Shown piece after piece: positions 24,971-33,548 of a stretch of DNA of 64,000 nucleotides. This DNA is from DASXRA01 sp036502575 (GTDB lineage Bacteria > Actinomycetota > Actinomycetes > Mycobacteriales > Jatrophihabitantaceae): the NCBI GenBank assembly GCA_036502575.1, contig DASXYL010000055.1, positions 1 through 64,000 on the forward strand, in the 5' to 3' direction. Each line of letters starts with the position of its first letter. Position 1 is the first letter of the stretch. The notes under the pieces were generated by a model, which had not been told where the DNA came from, ran no database searches, and saw nothing but the letters and a program-made list of their open reading frames with translations. The translations under genes were made by a program, and so were the position numbers.

Positions 24971-25786
24971 ATGACTCATATCCGTTGCTCAAGACACAGC
25001 ACGATCACCGCCAAGCTAGCCGCCGTCTTCATCGGTGCGGCCGGCCTGGCGCTGGCCGGGTGCGGCACCCACGCCCACAACTCACCCGCACCAGGCATCC
25101 CGGCGGGACCGACGAGTTCCGCCCAACCCGTCGACCGGCCACCCTCCTCCTTCACGCCACCGGTTCGGCCGGCGTCGTTCGATCTGGGCTATCAGCCGTT
25201 GTATCCCTTCGCCACTCTCGCGGATGCGCAAGACTGGCAGGCCAGCCATCGCAGCGGCGGGCATCAACCCTGGCACCTGGACGCCGGCCAGACGGCCCTG
25301 TCGTTCACCCGGGGATACCTCGGATTCACCGAGATCGACCGGGTCATGAGCAGCCGGTTCGAGGCCGACGGCGCGCATATCGGCGTGGGCGACCTGCTGC
25401 CGGAGAACCATCCACTGACCGCGGCGGTGCTGCATCTGGTGCGCTTCGGCAACGATCCGGATTCGCCGTGGGAGGTGGTCGGCAGCGACGACACCACGTT
25501 CTCACTGGATACCCCGGCGTACGGCTCGGTCGTGACCTCGCCAGTGTCGGTGGGTGGGCAGGTCTCGACCGTTGAGCCGGCGATCCACGTGTGGGTACGG
25601 CAGTTGTCGTCCGAAGCACCGCTCGGAGCGCGCTGCTGCATCCCCGCCGAGGCCGGGGTGAACATGCCCTGGTCCGCGACCGTCGCCTTCACCGGCGCCA
25701 CCGAGCACGTGCTGACCATCGCCGCGTCCGAGGGCGGGATGGCACAGGGCGTCGAACGCTTCGCCGTCCAGGGCGTTCGCACCTGA
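24971..25786 (+). CDS. Lipoprotein with a Gmad2-like C-terminal domain
   Basis: 271 residues. Signal peptide with lipobox LAGC (Cys near 31), a Pro-rich linker to ~70, then an unassigned middle part and a C-terminal immunoglobulin-like stretch (YGSVVTSPVSVGGQV ... FTGATEHVLTIAASEGGM) resembling Gmad2 domains. It is likely anchored on the outer face of the plasma membrane. It follows the FHA gene by 107 bases on the same strand. Function unknown; membership in the sigma/FHA locus is by position only. Confidence 0.72.
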   Translation: MTHIRCSRHSTITAKLAAVFIGAAGLALAGCGTHAHNSPAPGIPAGPTSSAQPVDRPPSSFTPPVRPASFDLGYQPLYPFATLADAQDWQASHRSGGHQPWHLDAGQTALSFTRGYLGFTEIDRVMSSRFEADGAHIGVGDLLPENHPLTAAVLHLVRFGNDPDSPWEVVGSDDTTFSLDTPAYGSVVTSPVSVGGQVSTVEPAIHVWVRQLSSEAPLGARCCIPAEAGVNMPWSATVAFTGATEHVLTIAASEGGMAQGVERFAVQGVRT

Positions 25787-25944
25787 GCGCACACACATCC
25801 AGAGGCACGAGGAGCGTTATCGACTTTCCACAGCGTCCGGCGGCCAGGTTCAGTTCTCCGACCGATGCGTCCTGTGCCGCAGCCGCGTAGCGTCGCCAGC
25901 CTCCCTCTATAGCCGACTCAAGAGGGCGGGGAAAGGAGATCACC

Positions 25945-26652
25945 ATGGTGGCGGGAAACGTCGTTCTCGTTCACGGCGGTTTCGTGGACGGCTCCGGCTG
26001 GCAAGGGGTTTACAGCATCCTGAAGAAGGACGGCTACAACGTCAGCGTCGTCCAGAATCCGACCCTGTCGCTCGAAGGTGACGTCGCCGCGACGAGTCGG
26101 GTGATCGATGCGCAGGACGGACCGGTCATTCTCGTCGGTCATTCGTACGGCGGAGCGGTCATCACCGAGGCCGGCAATGACCCCAACGTGGCGGCGCTCG
26201 TCTACATCGCGGCCTTCGCGCCGGCCGAGGGCGAGTCGGTGAACACGCTCATCGCGAATCCGCCGCCCGGCGCGCCGGTGCCGCCGATTCTGCCGCCGCA
26301 GGACGGCTTTCTGCTCCTCGACCGGGAGAAGTTCCACGCGTCGTTCGCGGCGGATGTGGATGCCGAAATCGCTGCGTTCATGGCCGACTCGCAGGTTCCG
26401 TGGGGCGTGGACGCGCTGGGTGGCTCCATCACCGAGCCCGCCTGGCGTAACAAGCCAAGCTGGTACCTGGTTGCCACCGACGACCAGATGATTCCCCCGC
26501 CGGCCCAACGCATCATGTCTGAGCGGGCGGGGTCGACCGTCGTCGAGGCCGCGGGCAGCCATTCGATCTATGTCTCGCAACCGGCGGCCGTGGCTTCGCT
26601 CATCGAGCAGGCCGCCTCCGCAACGACCTCGGCCGGCGCCAAGACCCCTTGA
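25945..26652 (+). CDS. Alpha/beta hydrolase (salicylate-esterase-like group)
   Basis: 235 residues. Seen: NVVLVHGGFVDGSGW start, nucleophile elbow GHSYGG with Ser67, the conserved ALVYIAAFAPAEGES cap entry, and a C-terminal histidine in AGSHSIYVSQP. This group of small actinobacterial hydrolases is widespread and its substrates are mostly unknown. AAAGGAGATCACC ribosome site immediately before the ATG, so translation should be strong. Confidence 0.88.
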   Translation: MVAGNVVLVHGGFVDGSGWQGVYSILKKDGYNVSVVQNPTLSLEGDVAATSRVIDAQDGPVILVGHSYGGAVITEAGNDPNVAALVYIAAFAPAEGESVNTLIANPPPGAPVPPILPPQDGFLLLDREKFHASFAADVDAEIAAFMADSQVPWGVDALGGSITEPAWRNKPSWYLVATDDQMIPPPAQRIMSERAGSTVVEAAGSHSIYVSQPAAVASLIEQAASATTSAGAKTP

Positions 26653-26718
26653 TGGGTGGGCCGGCAACGCCCTCAATGTCGCGCTGACCCGTCTCGCTCG
26701 GACAAGGGAGGAGTGCGC

Positions 26719-26760
26719 ATGCGAGCGCGGTTTCTGGCGCTGGCGCCGGGCTCGCCCTGA
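26719..26760 (+). CDS. Possible 13-residue leader peptide
   Basis: A short frame, MRARFLALAPGSP, with a strong GGGAGGAG ribosome site 5 bases upstream. Its TGA stop falls inside the left arm of the 13-bp hairpin that precedes the beta-helix gene. Ribosome position could decide whether the hairpin forms. The evidence is the ribosome site plus overlap only; it may be chance. Confidence 0.3.
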   Translation: MRARFLALAPGSP

Positions 26761-26783
26761 GGAGTACAACACTCCTCAGGGCG
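26753..26783. terminator. 13-bp perfect hairpin before the beta-helix gene
   Basis: CGCCCTGAGGAGT / ACTCCTCAGGGCG with loop ACAAC. It has no T-tract. It can act as terminator for the hydrolase gene or as a leader element for the beta-helix gene 40 bases downstream. Confidence 0.6.
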
Positions 26784-26822
26784 ATCAGCGCCTGGTTGCA
26801 CCGATCACGGGGGGTGATCATC

Positions 26823-28079
26823 GTGCGTAGAAACCTTCTGCCTGGCTTCCTCTCCGTCGCGAGTCTGACCTTGGCGGCATGGGCCGTTCCGATGGCTGCT
26901 CAGGCGACTCCAGCTTCGAAGGTGGTGACGTGCGGCCAGACGCTCACCTCCAGCGCTCGACTCGCGAACAGCCTGGTCGGCTGCTCCGGTAACGGCTTGG
27001 TGATCGGCGCGGACAACATCACGGTCGACCTCGCGGGGCACTCGATCAGCGGCGTGAACGCGGCCGGAAGCGAGGGCATCGCCGACGACGGTCACGGGGG
27101 CGTCCGCATCAAGAACGGGACGATCACGAACTTCTTCCTCAACGGAGTGGGTCTGCGCGGCGCGCAACACAGCGCGGTGAGCAACGTGACGATCCGCAAG
27201 ATCGGTGCCGGGGGCGGCGAGAATGACGTCTCCGCCGGGGTGCTGGTCAAGAATTCCCCGAACACCACGGTGACCGCCAGCACGGTGACGAATGAGGTGT
27301 CGGCGTTCCAGTCCGACGGTGTGGACGTGCTGTCCTCGGCCGGGACGACGGTCAGCGGTAGCCGCCTGGCCAACAACGCCTGGGACGGCATGGTCGTCCT
27401 CGACTCGCCCGGAACCCGCGTCATCGGCAACGCACTCGACGGGAACCAGAACCAGGGAGTCGAGGTGAACTTCGGCTCCGACGGCACGCTGCTCGCCGGC
27501 AACCATGCCCGGAACAACGTGAGCAACGGGCTGGTCGTCGGAGCGATATCCGGTGCCGGGATCGAGGGCAACACCCTGACCGGCAACGGCGAGAGCGGCC
27601 TGTTCATGTTCGACCTGCACAACAGCCGGGTAAGCGCCAACCGGGCCGGCGGCAACGCGGTGGGCATCGACCTGGAAGGCGGCCAGAACGGTTCCACCGG
27701 CAACCGCATCGCCAGCAACGACACGAGCCACAACGTTCATGTCGGACTCGTGGTCGCCGGCGGCGCGAACGACAACGTCGTTGTCGGCAACATGTCCAAT
27801 GCGAACCAGGGCGCTCCCGGTGACGGCGGCGGCATCGTCGTCATCGCCGCGACGGGCAACACGGTGCGTGGCAACGTGGCGAACCGCAATCTCGATGTGG
27901 GCATCGGAGTGTTCGAGGACCAGCCCGGAGACTCGACCGGCAACGTCCTGACGGCCAACGTGGCCAACTCCAACCGAAACCACGGGATCTCCGCCGCCGA
28001 CGGCACCATTGACGGCGGCCACAACGTCGCGCACGGCAACACTCCGCTGCCGAACTGCCTGGGCGTGTCCTGCACTTAG
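26823..28079 (+). CDS. Secreted right-handed parallel beta-helix protein
   Basis: 418 residues. Signal peptide (RRNLLPGFLSVASLTLAAW, cleavage near the ATPAS segment). The rest is a series of ~22-25-residue turns rich in Asn, Gly and Val of the PbH1/NosD type, for example NTTVTASTVTN, GTRVIGNALDGNQNQG and NTVRGNVANRN. Such proteins bind or cleave polysaccharides or serve as surface scaffolds; no catalytic triad of a known lyase was identified. GTG 26823 follows a GGGGGTGAT ribosome site. Length and periodicity suggest roughly 14 rungs. Confidence 0.85.
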   Translation: MRRNLLPGFLSVASLTLAAWAVPMAAQATPASKVVTCGQTLTSSARLANSLVGCSGNGLVIGADNITVDLAGHSISGVNAAGSEGIADDGHGGVRIKNGTITNFFLNGVGLRGAQHSAVSNVTIRKIGAGGGENDVSAGVLVKNSPNTTVTASTVTNEVSAFQSDGVDVLSSAGTTVSGSRLANNAWDGMVVLDSPGTRVIGNALDGNQNQGVEVNFGSDGTLLAGNHARNNVSNGLVVGAISGAGIEGNTLTGNGESGLFMFDLHNSRVSANRAGGNAVGIDLEGGQNGSTGNRIASNDTSHNVHVGLVVAGGANDNVVVGNMSNANQGAPGDGGGIVVIAATGNTVRGNVANRNLDVGIGVFEDQPGDSTGNVLTANVANSNRNHGISAADGTIDGGHNVAHGNTPLPNCLGVSCT

Positions 28080-28104
28080 CCTGAACACAGGGACACTTGA
28101 CAGG

Positions 28105-28120
28105 TCGAACGTTTGTTCGA
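28105..28120. promoter_or_regulatory. LexA (SOS) box of dnaE2
   Basis: TCGAAC-GTTT-GTTCGA, perfect consensus. It ends 11 bases before the dnaE2 ATG and overlaps the candidate -10 hexamer AACAAT (28120-28125), matching the imuA' promoter geometry. Confidence 0.94.
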
Positions 28121-28131
28121 ACAATGGAGGG

Positions 28132-31100
28132 ATGGGTTGGAACAACGAACCGATCCCCTGGCGGGAGCTCGAACGGCGCCTCTCCGGTCGCCCGGGCGCG
28201 CCGGGGCCTGAGGTCGGTGAGTATCCAGCATCGCACAAACGTCCGAAACTCGAGCCTACGCCGGTAAAGCCGATCGAGGGCCCGATCGTTCCGTACGCGG
28301 AACTGCACGCCCACTCGTCGTTCAGTTTCCTGGACGGCGCGAGCGAGCCGAAGTACATGGTCGCGGAGGCCAAGCGACTCGGCCTGGACGCGCTGACGCT
28401 CATCGACCACGACGGCATGTACGGCGTGGTGCGCTTCGCCGAGGCGGCCGAGGCCTACGGGGTGCCGACGGTGTTCGGGGCGGAGCTGTCACTCGACGGG
28501 CCGATCCCCTCGACGCAGGCCGAACGGATGGTCGCCGCCCGGGTGGGCCAGCCCGATCCGCCCGGCCGGCACCTGCTCGTGCTGGCCCGGGGCGCCGACG
28601 GCTACGCCAAGCTCAGTACCGCCATCAGCGCCGCCCACCGGCGCGGCGGCAGCAAGGGCCGTCCCGTCTATGACGCTGATGAATTGGCCGAGCTGTCCGA
28701 TGGCTCGTGGCTGGTGCTCACCGGCTGCCGCAAGGGACCGGTGCGCGCCGCCCTGGAGGCGGGCAAGTACGGCACGTTCGCACTCGACCCGGCCCGGCTC
28801 GCCCTGGCCGAGCTCATCGACCGGTTCGGACGCGACAACGTGGCCGTCGAGCTGACCTACGCCCGCGAACCGCTCGCTTTCGAACGCTACGAGGCACTCG
28901 CACAGCTCGCCACCGAGGCCGGGTTACCCATCGTCGCGACCACGGGTGCGCACTACGACGCACCACCGCGCCGCGAGCTGGCTACCACCGTCGCCGCGGT
29001 CCGGGCCCGCAGCAGCCTCGATGAGATGGACGGTTGGCTACCGGCCTGGGCCGACCAGCACCTGCGATCGGGAACCGAGATGGCTCAACGGTTCCGCCGC
29101 TGGCCCAGCGCCGTCGAGAACGCCGCGCTGCTCGGCCAGGACCTGCAGTTCGAGCTCAAGCTCATCGCCCCTCAGCTGCCACCGTTCCCGCTCGAGCCCG
29201 GGTATCCCACCGAGATGAGCTACCTGCGCAAGCTCGCCCACGACGGCGCGGCCAAACGCTTCCGCGGAAAGAAGCACGAGCAGGAGGCGTATCAGAAGAT
29301 CGACGACGAGCTGAAGATCATCGAGAAGCTCAACTTTCCCGGCTACTTCCTGGTCGTGCACGAGATCGCCAAGTACTGCCACGACAAGGGCATCCTGTGC
29401 CAGGGCCGGGGCTCGGCGGCGAACTCCGCGGTCTGCTACGCGCTGGAGGTCACCGCGGTCGACGCGGTCGCGAGCAAGCTGATGTTCGAACGCTTCCTCG
29501 CACCGGAGCGCAGCAACGAGCCCCCCGACATCGACATCGACATCGAGTCCGATCGACGCGAGGAGGTCATCCAGCACGTCTACCGCAAGTACGGACGCGA
29601 CAACGCCGCGCAGGTGGCGAACGTGATCACCTACCGGCCCAAGTCGGCGATCCGCGACGTCGCCAAAGCTCTCGGTTACTCCGCCGGCCAACAGGACGCC
29701 TGGAGCAAGGAGTTCGAGCAGGGCTACTACTGGTCCGAGGTCGGCGACGACGTCCAGATCGATATTCCGCCCAAGGTTGTCGAGCTGGCCCGGAAGCTGG
29801 AGGGCAAGCCTCGGCACCTGGGCATTCACTCCGGCGGCATGGTGATCTGCGACCGCCCGATCGTCGAGGTCTGTCCGGTCGAGTGGGGCCGACTACACGC
29901 TCGCACCGCAAGCGGTGCTCGAAAGCCCCTTCGCACCGTCCTGCAGTGGGACAAGGACGACTGCGCCCGCATGGGATTGGTGAAGTTCGACCTGCTCGGC
30001 CTCGGCATGCTCTCGGCGCTGCACTACTGCTTCGAGCTGATCGAGAGCTGGCACGGCAAGAAGTACGACCTCGACTCGATCCCCAAGGACGAGAAGTGCG
30101 TGTACGAGATGCTGCACAAGGCCGACGCGATCGGGGTTTTCCAGGTCGAGTCACGGGCCCAGCTGGCGACCCTGCCGCGGTTGAAGCCCGGGAACCTGTA
30201 CGAGTTGGCGATCGAGGTGGCGCTGATCCGGCCCGGTCCGATCCAGGGCGATTCGGTGCACCCGTACATCCGCCGCAAGCAGGGGGTCGACGAGGTCATC
30301 TACGCGCACTCGATGCTCGAAGGTCCGCTGAAGCGCACCCTGGGCATCCCGCTGTTCCAGGAACAGCTGATGGAGATCGCCATCAAGGTGGCGAACTTCT
30401 CCGCCGACGAGGCCGATCAATTGCGCCGGGCGATGGGGTCAAAGCGCGGGGTCGAGGAGATCTCGACGCTGCGCGAACGGCTCTACGCCGGAATGGCCGC
30501 GAACGGCATCACCGGAAAACTGGCCGACGAGATCTACGACAAGATCCAGGCGTTCTCGTCGTTCGGCTTCGCCGAGAGCCATGCCATCAGCTTCGCGCTG
30601 CTCGTCTACGCGTCAGCCTGGTTGAAACGCCACTATCCGGCGGCGTTCTGCGCCGCGTTGCTCAACGCGCAGCCGATGGGGTTCTACTCGCCGCAGTCGC
30701 TGGTGCACGACGCCAAGCGCCACAGCATCAACACCCGTCGTCCGGACCTCAACATCTCAGCGGCCAAGGCGTCCCTGGAGGAGGACGGCGCCCCGCGGCA
30801 GTGCGAGCGTTGCCCGGATCACTCCCTGCCCCAGCCGGCGGTCCGGCAGGGCCTGGCCGGGGTGCGCACGATCGGTAACGATCTCGCCGAGGCCATCGTG
30901 GCCGAACGTGAGAAGAACGGCGCCTTCATCTCGATGGCCGACCTGTCCCGACGCGTCGGGCTGTCGGCCGATCAGGTCGAGGCGCTGGCCACCGCCGGGG
31001 CGTTCGACAGTTTCGGGGGCACGCGACGCGAGGCGTTGTGGGGCGCGGGCGCGGCCGCCGCCGCCCGGCCGGGGCAGCTGGAGCTGACCACGTTCGACGA

Positions 31101-31539
31101 GTCGGCCACTCCCGAGCTGCCGATCATGACCGAGCCCGAGGAACTGCTCGCCGACATGTGGGCCACCAGCGTCACCCCGTATCAGTACCCCACCGCATTG
31201 ATCCGCGATCGCCTGGACGGGCTGGGCATCGTCCCGGCGGCCGGGTTGGGCGATCTCGAAGACCACAGCTGGGTCACCGTCGGCGGAGTCGTCACGCACC
31301 GGCAGCGGCCCTCGACCGCGCACGGCGTCACGTTCATCAATCTCGAGGACGAGACGGGGATGGTGAACATCGTCTGCCACGCCACGACCTGGGACCGGCA
31401 CCGCCGGGTCGCGCGGCAAGCGGGCGGCCTGGTCATCCGGGGACGCATCGAGCGCACCGACGGCGTGATCAACGTGGTGGCCCACCACATCGCGCAGCTG
31501 CCGCTGGGTATGCACACCAAATCGAGGGACTTCCGGTGA
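28132..31539 (+). CDS. dnaE2: DnaE2, error-prone DNA polymerase III alpha-type
   Basis: 1135 residues, full length for DnaE2. N-terminal PHP domain (HAHSSFSFLDGA, His59 and His61); palm catalytic acids in PDIDIDIE (Asp466, Asp468); C-terminal OB-fold region (WVTVGGVVTHRQRPSTAHG, near 1047). The start MGWNNEPIPWRELE matches the mycobacterial DnaE2 start, so ATG 28132 is preferred over an upstream in-frame ATG at 28009 lying inside the beta-helix gene. Role: mutagenic translesion synthesis with ImuA' and ImuB after damage. Controlled by the adjacent LexA box. Confidence 0.96.
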   Translation: MGWNNEPIPWRELERRLSGRPGAPGPEVGEYPASHKRPKLEPTPVKPIEGPIVPYAELHAHSSFSFLDGASEPKYMVAEAKRLGLDALTLIDHDGMYGVVRFAEAAEAYGVPTVFGAELSLDGPIPSTQAERMVAARVGQPDPPGRHLLVLARGADGYAKLSTAISAAHRRGGSKGRPVYDADELAELSDGSWLVLTGCRKGPVRAALEAGKYGTFALDPARLALAELIDRFGRDNVAVELTYAREPLAFERYEALAQLATEAGLPIVATTGAHYDAPPRRELATTVAAVRARSSLDEMDGWLPAWADQHLRSGTEMAQRFRRWPSAVENAALLGQDLQFELKLIAPQLPPFPLEPGYPTEMSYLRKLAHDGAAKRFRGKKHEQEAYQKIDDELKIIEKLNFPGYFLVVHEIAKYCHDKGILCQGRGSAANSAVCYALEVTAVDAVASKLMFERFLAPERSNEPPDIDIDIESDRREEVIQHVYRKYGRDNAAQVANVITYRPKSAIRDVAKALGYSAGQQDAWSKEFEQGYYWSEVGDDVQIDIPPKVVELARKLEGKPRHLGIHSGGMVICDRPIVEVCPVEWGRLHARTASGARKPLRTVLQWDKDDCARMGLVKFDLLGLGMLSALHYCFELIESWHGKKYDLDSIPKDEKCVYEMLHKADAIGVFQVESRAQLATLPRLKPGNLYELAIEVALIRPGPIQGDSVHPYIRRKQGVDEVIYAHSMLEGPLKRTLGIPLFQEQLMEIAIKVANFSADEADQLRRAMGSKRGVEEISTLRERLYAGMAANGITGKLADEIYDKIQAFSSFGFAESHAISFALLVYASAWLKRHYPAAFCAALLNAQPMGFYSPQSLVHDAKRHSINTRRPDLNISAAKASLEEDGAPRQCERCPDHSLPQPAVRQGLAGVRTIGNDLAEAIVAEREKNGAFISMADLSRRVGLSADQVEALATAGAFDSFGGTRREALWGAGAAAAARPGQLELTTFDESATPELPIMTEPEELLADMWATSVTPYQYPTALIRDRLDGLGIVPAAGLGDLEDHSWVTVGGVVTHRQRPSTAHGVTFINLEDETGMVNIVCHATTWDRHRRVARQAGGLVIRGRIERTDGVINVVAHHIAQLPLGMHTKSRDFR

Positions 31540-31602
31540 GCTTGCGAACCGGAACAAACAGGTGCAGCCGGTGAGCTTGCGAATCGGAACAGACAAGGAC
31601 AG
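31533..31602. repeat. 35-base tandem duplication spanning the dnaE2 stop
   Basis: Two adjacent 35-base units (31533-31567, 31568-31602) match at 30 of 35 positions; each starts CCGGTGAGCTTGCGAA. The first copy contains the true dnaE2 TGA. The duplication supplies the whole spacer in front of the radical SAM gene. Confidence 0.8.
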
Positions 31603-31605
31603 CCA

Positions 31606-33030
31606 ATGAGCGAATTCCGGTGGCGACTGGCCGACGAGGAACGCGACGGGCAGCCGGCGCTGTTCGGGGTCGACGGGCTGACCGGTCCGCAGCGCGGCAC
31701 GGGACGCCTGTCCGGGCTGGAGTTCCTGCACGTCGCGGCCAAGCGCATCCTCAACGAGGTGCCGGCGCAATCCCGGATGCCGTTCCGCTGGACGATCAAC
31801 GTGTACCGCGGCTGCAGCCACGCGTGCGCCTACTGCCTGGCCGGCGACACGCGCGTCCTGCTCGCCAACGGGCGCAATAAGCAGATCGCGAAACTGCGCG
31901 TGGGCGATCGGGTGTACGGCACGGTGAAGGAGGGCCGCACCCGCAAGTACGTTCCGACCGCGGTGCTCGCCCACTGGCAGACCACCAAGCCGGCGTTCCG
32001 GGTCGACCTCTCCGGCGGCACGAACATCGTCGCGAGCAGCGACCACCGGTTCCTGACGGCTCGGGGTTGGCGGCAGGTCGACGTGCTGGCCCCCGGCGAT
32101 CGGCTTACCGGCATGGGCGGATTCGACGATCCCGAGACCGACTCGCCCCTACGCGTCGACGCCGTCCATTCGCTCGACGTCCTGCTCCCGATGTACGACA
32201 TCACCACCGGCACCGGCGACTTCATCGCCAACGGCGTGGTCAGCCACAACTGCTTCGCCCGTCCCACCCACGAATATCTCGGGCTCGACACCGGCGACGA
32301 CTTCGAGCGCAAGATCGTGGTCAAGATCAACGCCGTGGAGCGGGTGCGGGCCGAACTCGCCGATCCGAACTGGACGCGCGAGGGCGTGGCGATGGGCACC
32401 AACACCGATCCCTATCAACGCTGCGAGGGCAAGTACAAGCTCACTCGCGGCGTGGTCGAGGCGCTGACCGAACACGGCAACCCGTTCTCGATCCTGACCA
32501 AGTCAGCGCTCGTGCTGCGCGACCTCGACCTGATCAGCGCGGCGGCCAGACGCACCGAGGTCACGGTCAACTTCTCGATCGGCACCCTCGACGAACGGGT
32601 CTGGCGAGCCACCGAACCGGGCACGCCGCATCCACGTCGACGGATCGAGGCGATGCGCCAGCTGGCCGCCGCCGGCGTCAGCACCGGAGCGCTCGTCGCG
32701 CCGGTGCTGCCGGGGCTCTCCGACTCCCCCGAGCAGCTCGCCGAGGTGGCCGAGGCCATCCGCGCGACGGGTGGACGGGTCATGGGCACCGTCCCGCTGC
32801 ACCTGCGTCCGGGCGTGCGCGAGCACTTCCTGGGCTGGCTCGCCCGCTTCGATCCGGACCTGCACGCCGACTACCTGCGCCGCTACGCCAAGAGCAGCTA
32901 TGCCCCGGCGCAGTACGCCGAGCGCATCCGCGGCCTAGTTCAGGTCGCCGCCGAGAAGGGGGCCGCGGGACGGGCGCCGGCGAGCGGTTCGCCCGAGCTG
33001 CTCTTCCGATCCGACCGTCCGAGGCGCTAG
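31606..33030 (+). CDS. Rv2578c-family radical SAM protein, intein-containing
   Basis: 474 residues before splicing, 335 after. The host protein has the radical SAM cluster motif CxxxCxxC: Cys70, Cys74 and a third cysteine that is reconstituted by splicing (CSHACAY then CFARPTHEYL). Conserved downstream blocks: AMGTNTDPYQRCEGKYKLTR and LAAAGVSTGALVAPVLPGLSD. Radical SAM enzymes of this family (SPL-like) have no proven substrate. The gene sits 66 bases after dnaE2, a possible link to DNA repair, but it has no LexA box of its own. Confidence 0.92.
   Translation: MSEFRWRLADEERDGQPALFGVDGLTGPQRGTGRLSGLEFLHVAAKRILNEVPAQSRMPFRWTINVYRGCSHACAYCLAGDTRVLLANGRNKQIAKLRVGDRVYGTVKEGRTRKYVPTAVLAHWQTTKPAFRVDLSGGTNIVASSDHRFLTARGWRQVDVLAPGDRLTGMGGFDDPETDSPLRVDAVHSLDVLLPMYDITTGTGDFIANGVVSHNCFARPTHEYLGLDTGDDFERKIVVKINAVERVRAELADPNWTREGVAMGTNTDPYQRCEGKYKLTRGVVEALTEHGNPFSILTKSALVLRDLDLISAAARRTEVTVNFSIGTLDERVWRATEPGTPHPRRRIEAMRQLAAAGVSTGALVAPVLPGLSDSPEQLAEVAEAIRATGGRVMGTVPLHLRPGVREHFLGWLARFDPDLHADYLRRYAKSSYAPAQYAERIRGLVQVAAEKGAAGRAPASGSPELLFRSDRPRR
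31834..32250 (+). other. Mini-intein, 139 residues, inside the radical SAM gene
   Basis: Residues 77-215 of the precursor. Block A starts with Cys1 (CLAGDTRVLLANG); block B reads IVASSDHRFLT, its His being the expected catalytic one though the usual Thr is Ser; blocks F/G read MYDITTGTGDFIANGVVSHN, ending His-Asn, and the first extein residue is Cys216. All residues needed for standard splicing are present. At 139 residues there is no room for a homing endonuclease, so the element is splicing-only and no longer mobile by itself. Confidence 0.95.
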
Positions 33031-33078
33031 CGTGACCGAGAGACGCTGGCACGGGGCAAACCGGATCGAGGTGTTCAC

Positions 33079-33519
33079 GTGAAGATCTCGGATATTCTTC
33101 GCTATAAGGGCACGGCCGTGGTAACGATCGCCCCGACCGAATCCGTACGAGATCTGCTCGCGCGCCTGGCCGAGCACAACGTCGGCGCGCTGGTCGTCGC
33201 CGACGGCGAGCAGGACCCGCAAGTCATCGGCATCATCTCCGAGCGCGACATCGCCCGACACCTCAACGACCGCGGGGCGGAGATCCTCGACCTGCCGGTG
33301 TCGGAGCTGATGACGGCGTCCGTGGTCAGCTGCAGTCCCAACGACGACGTCGACAGCATCGCCGGCGGCATGACCGAGCTGCGGATCCGGCACATGCCGG
33401 TGCTCAGCGACGGCAAGCTGGCCGGAATCGTGACCATCGGTGACGTGGTGGCCGGGCGCATCCGGCAACTCGAGCAGGATCGGGGCCAGCTCGAGCAGTA
33501 CATAACCCAGGGCAGATAG
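33079..33519 (+). CDS. Two-CBS-domain protein
   Basis: 146 residues made of a CBS pair: ILRYKGTAVVTIAPTESV ... GIISERDIARHL (first) and VSELMTASVVSCSPNDDVDSI ... GIVTIGDVVAGRI (second). CBS pairs bind adenine nucleotides and sense energy state. Stand-alone versions similar to Mtb hypoxia-related CBS proteins are common in actinobacteria; the partner here is unknown. GTG start. Confidence 0.88.
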   Translation: MKISDILRYKGTAVVTIAPTESVRDLLARLAEHNVGALVVADGEQDPQVIGIISERDIARHLNDRGAEILDLPVSELMTASVVSCSPNDDVDSIAGGMTELRIRHMPVLSDGKLAGIVTIGDVVAGRIRQLEQDRGQLEQYITQGR

Positions 33520-33548
33520 CTCCCCAAGACGTGCATCAGGGCGGACGA

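Noticed and set aside
26805..28418. 537-codon minus-strand frame opposite the beta-helix and dnaE2 genes
   Set aside because: No motif, His/Asp/Val/Gly-rich translation; typical antisense shadow of a repetitive gene.
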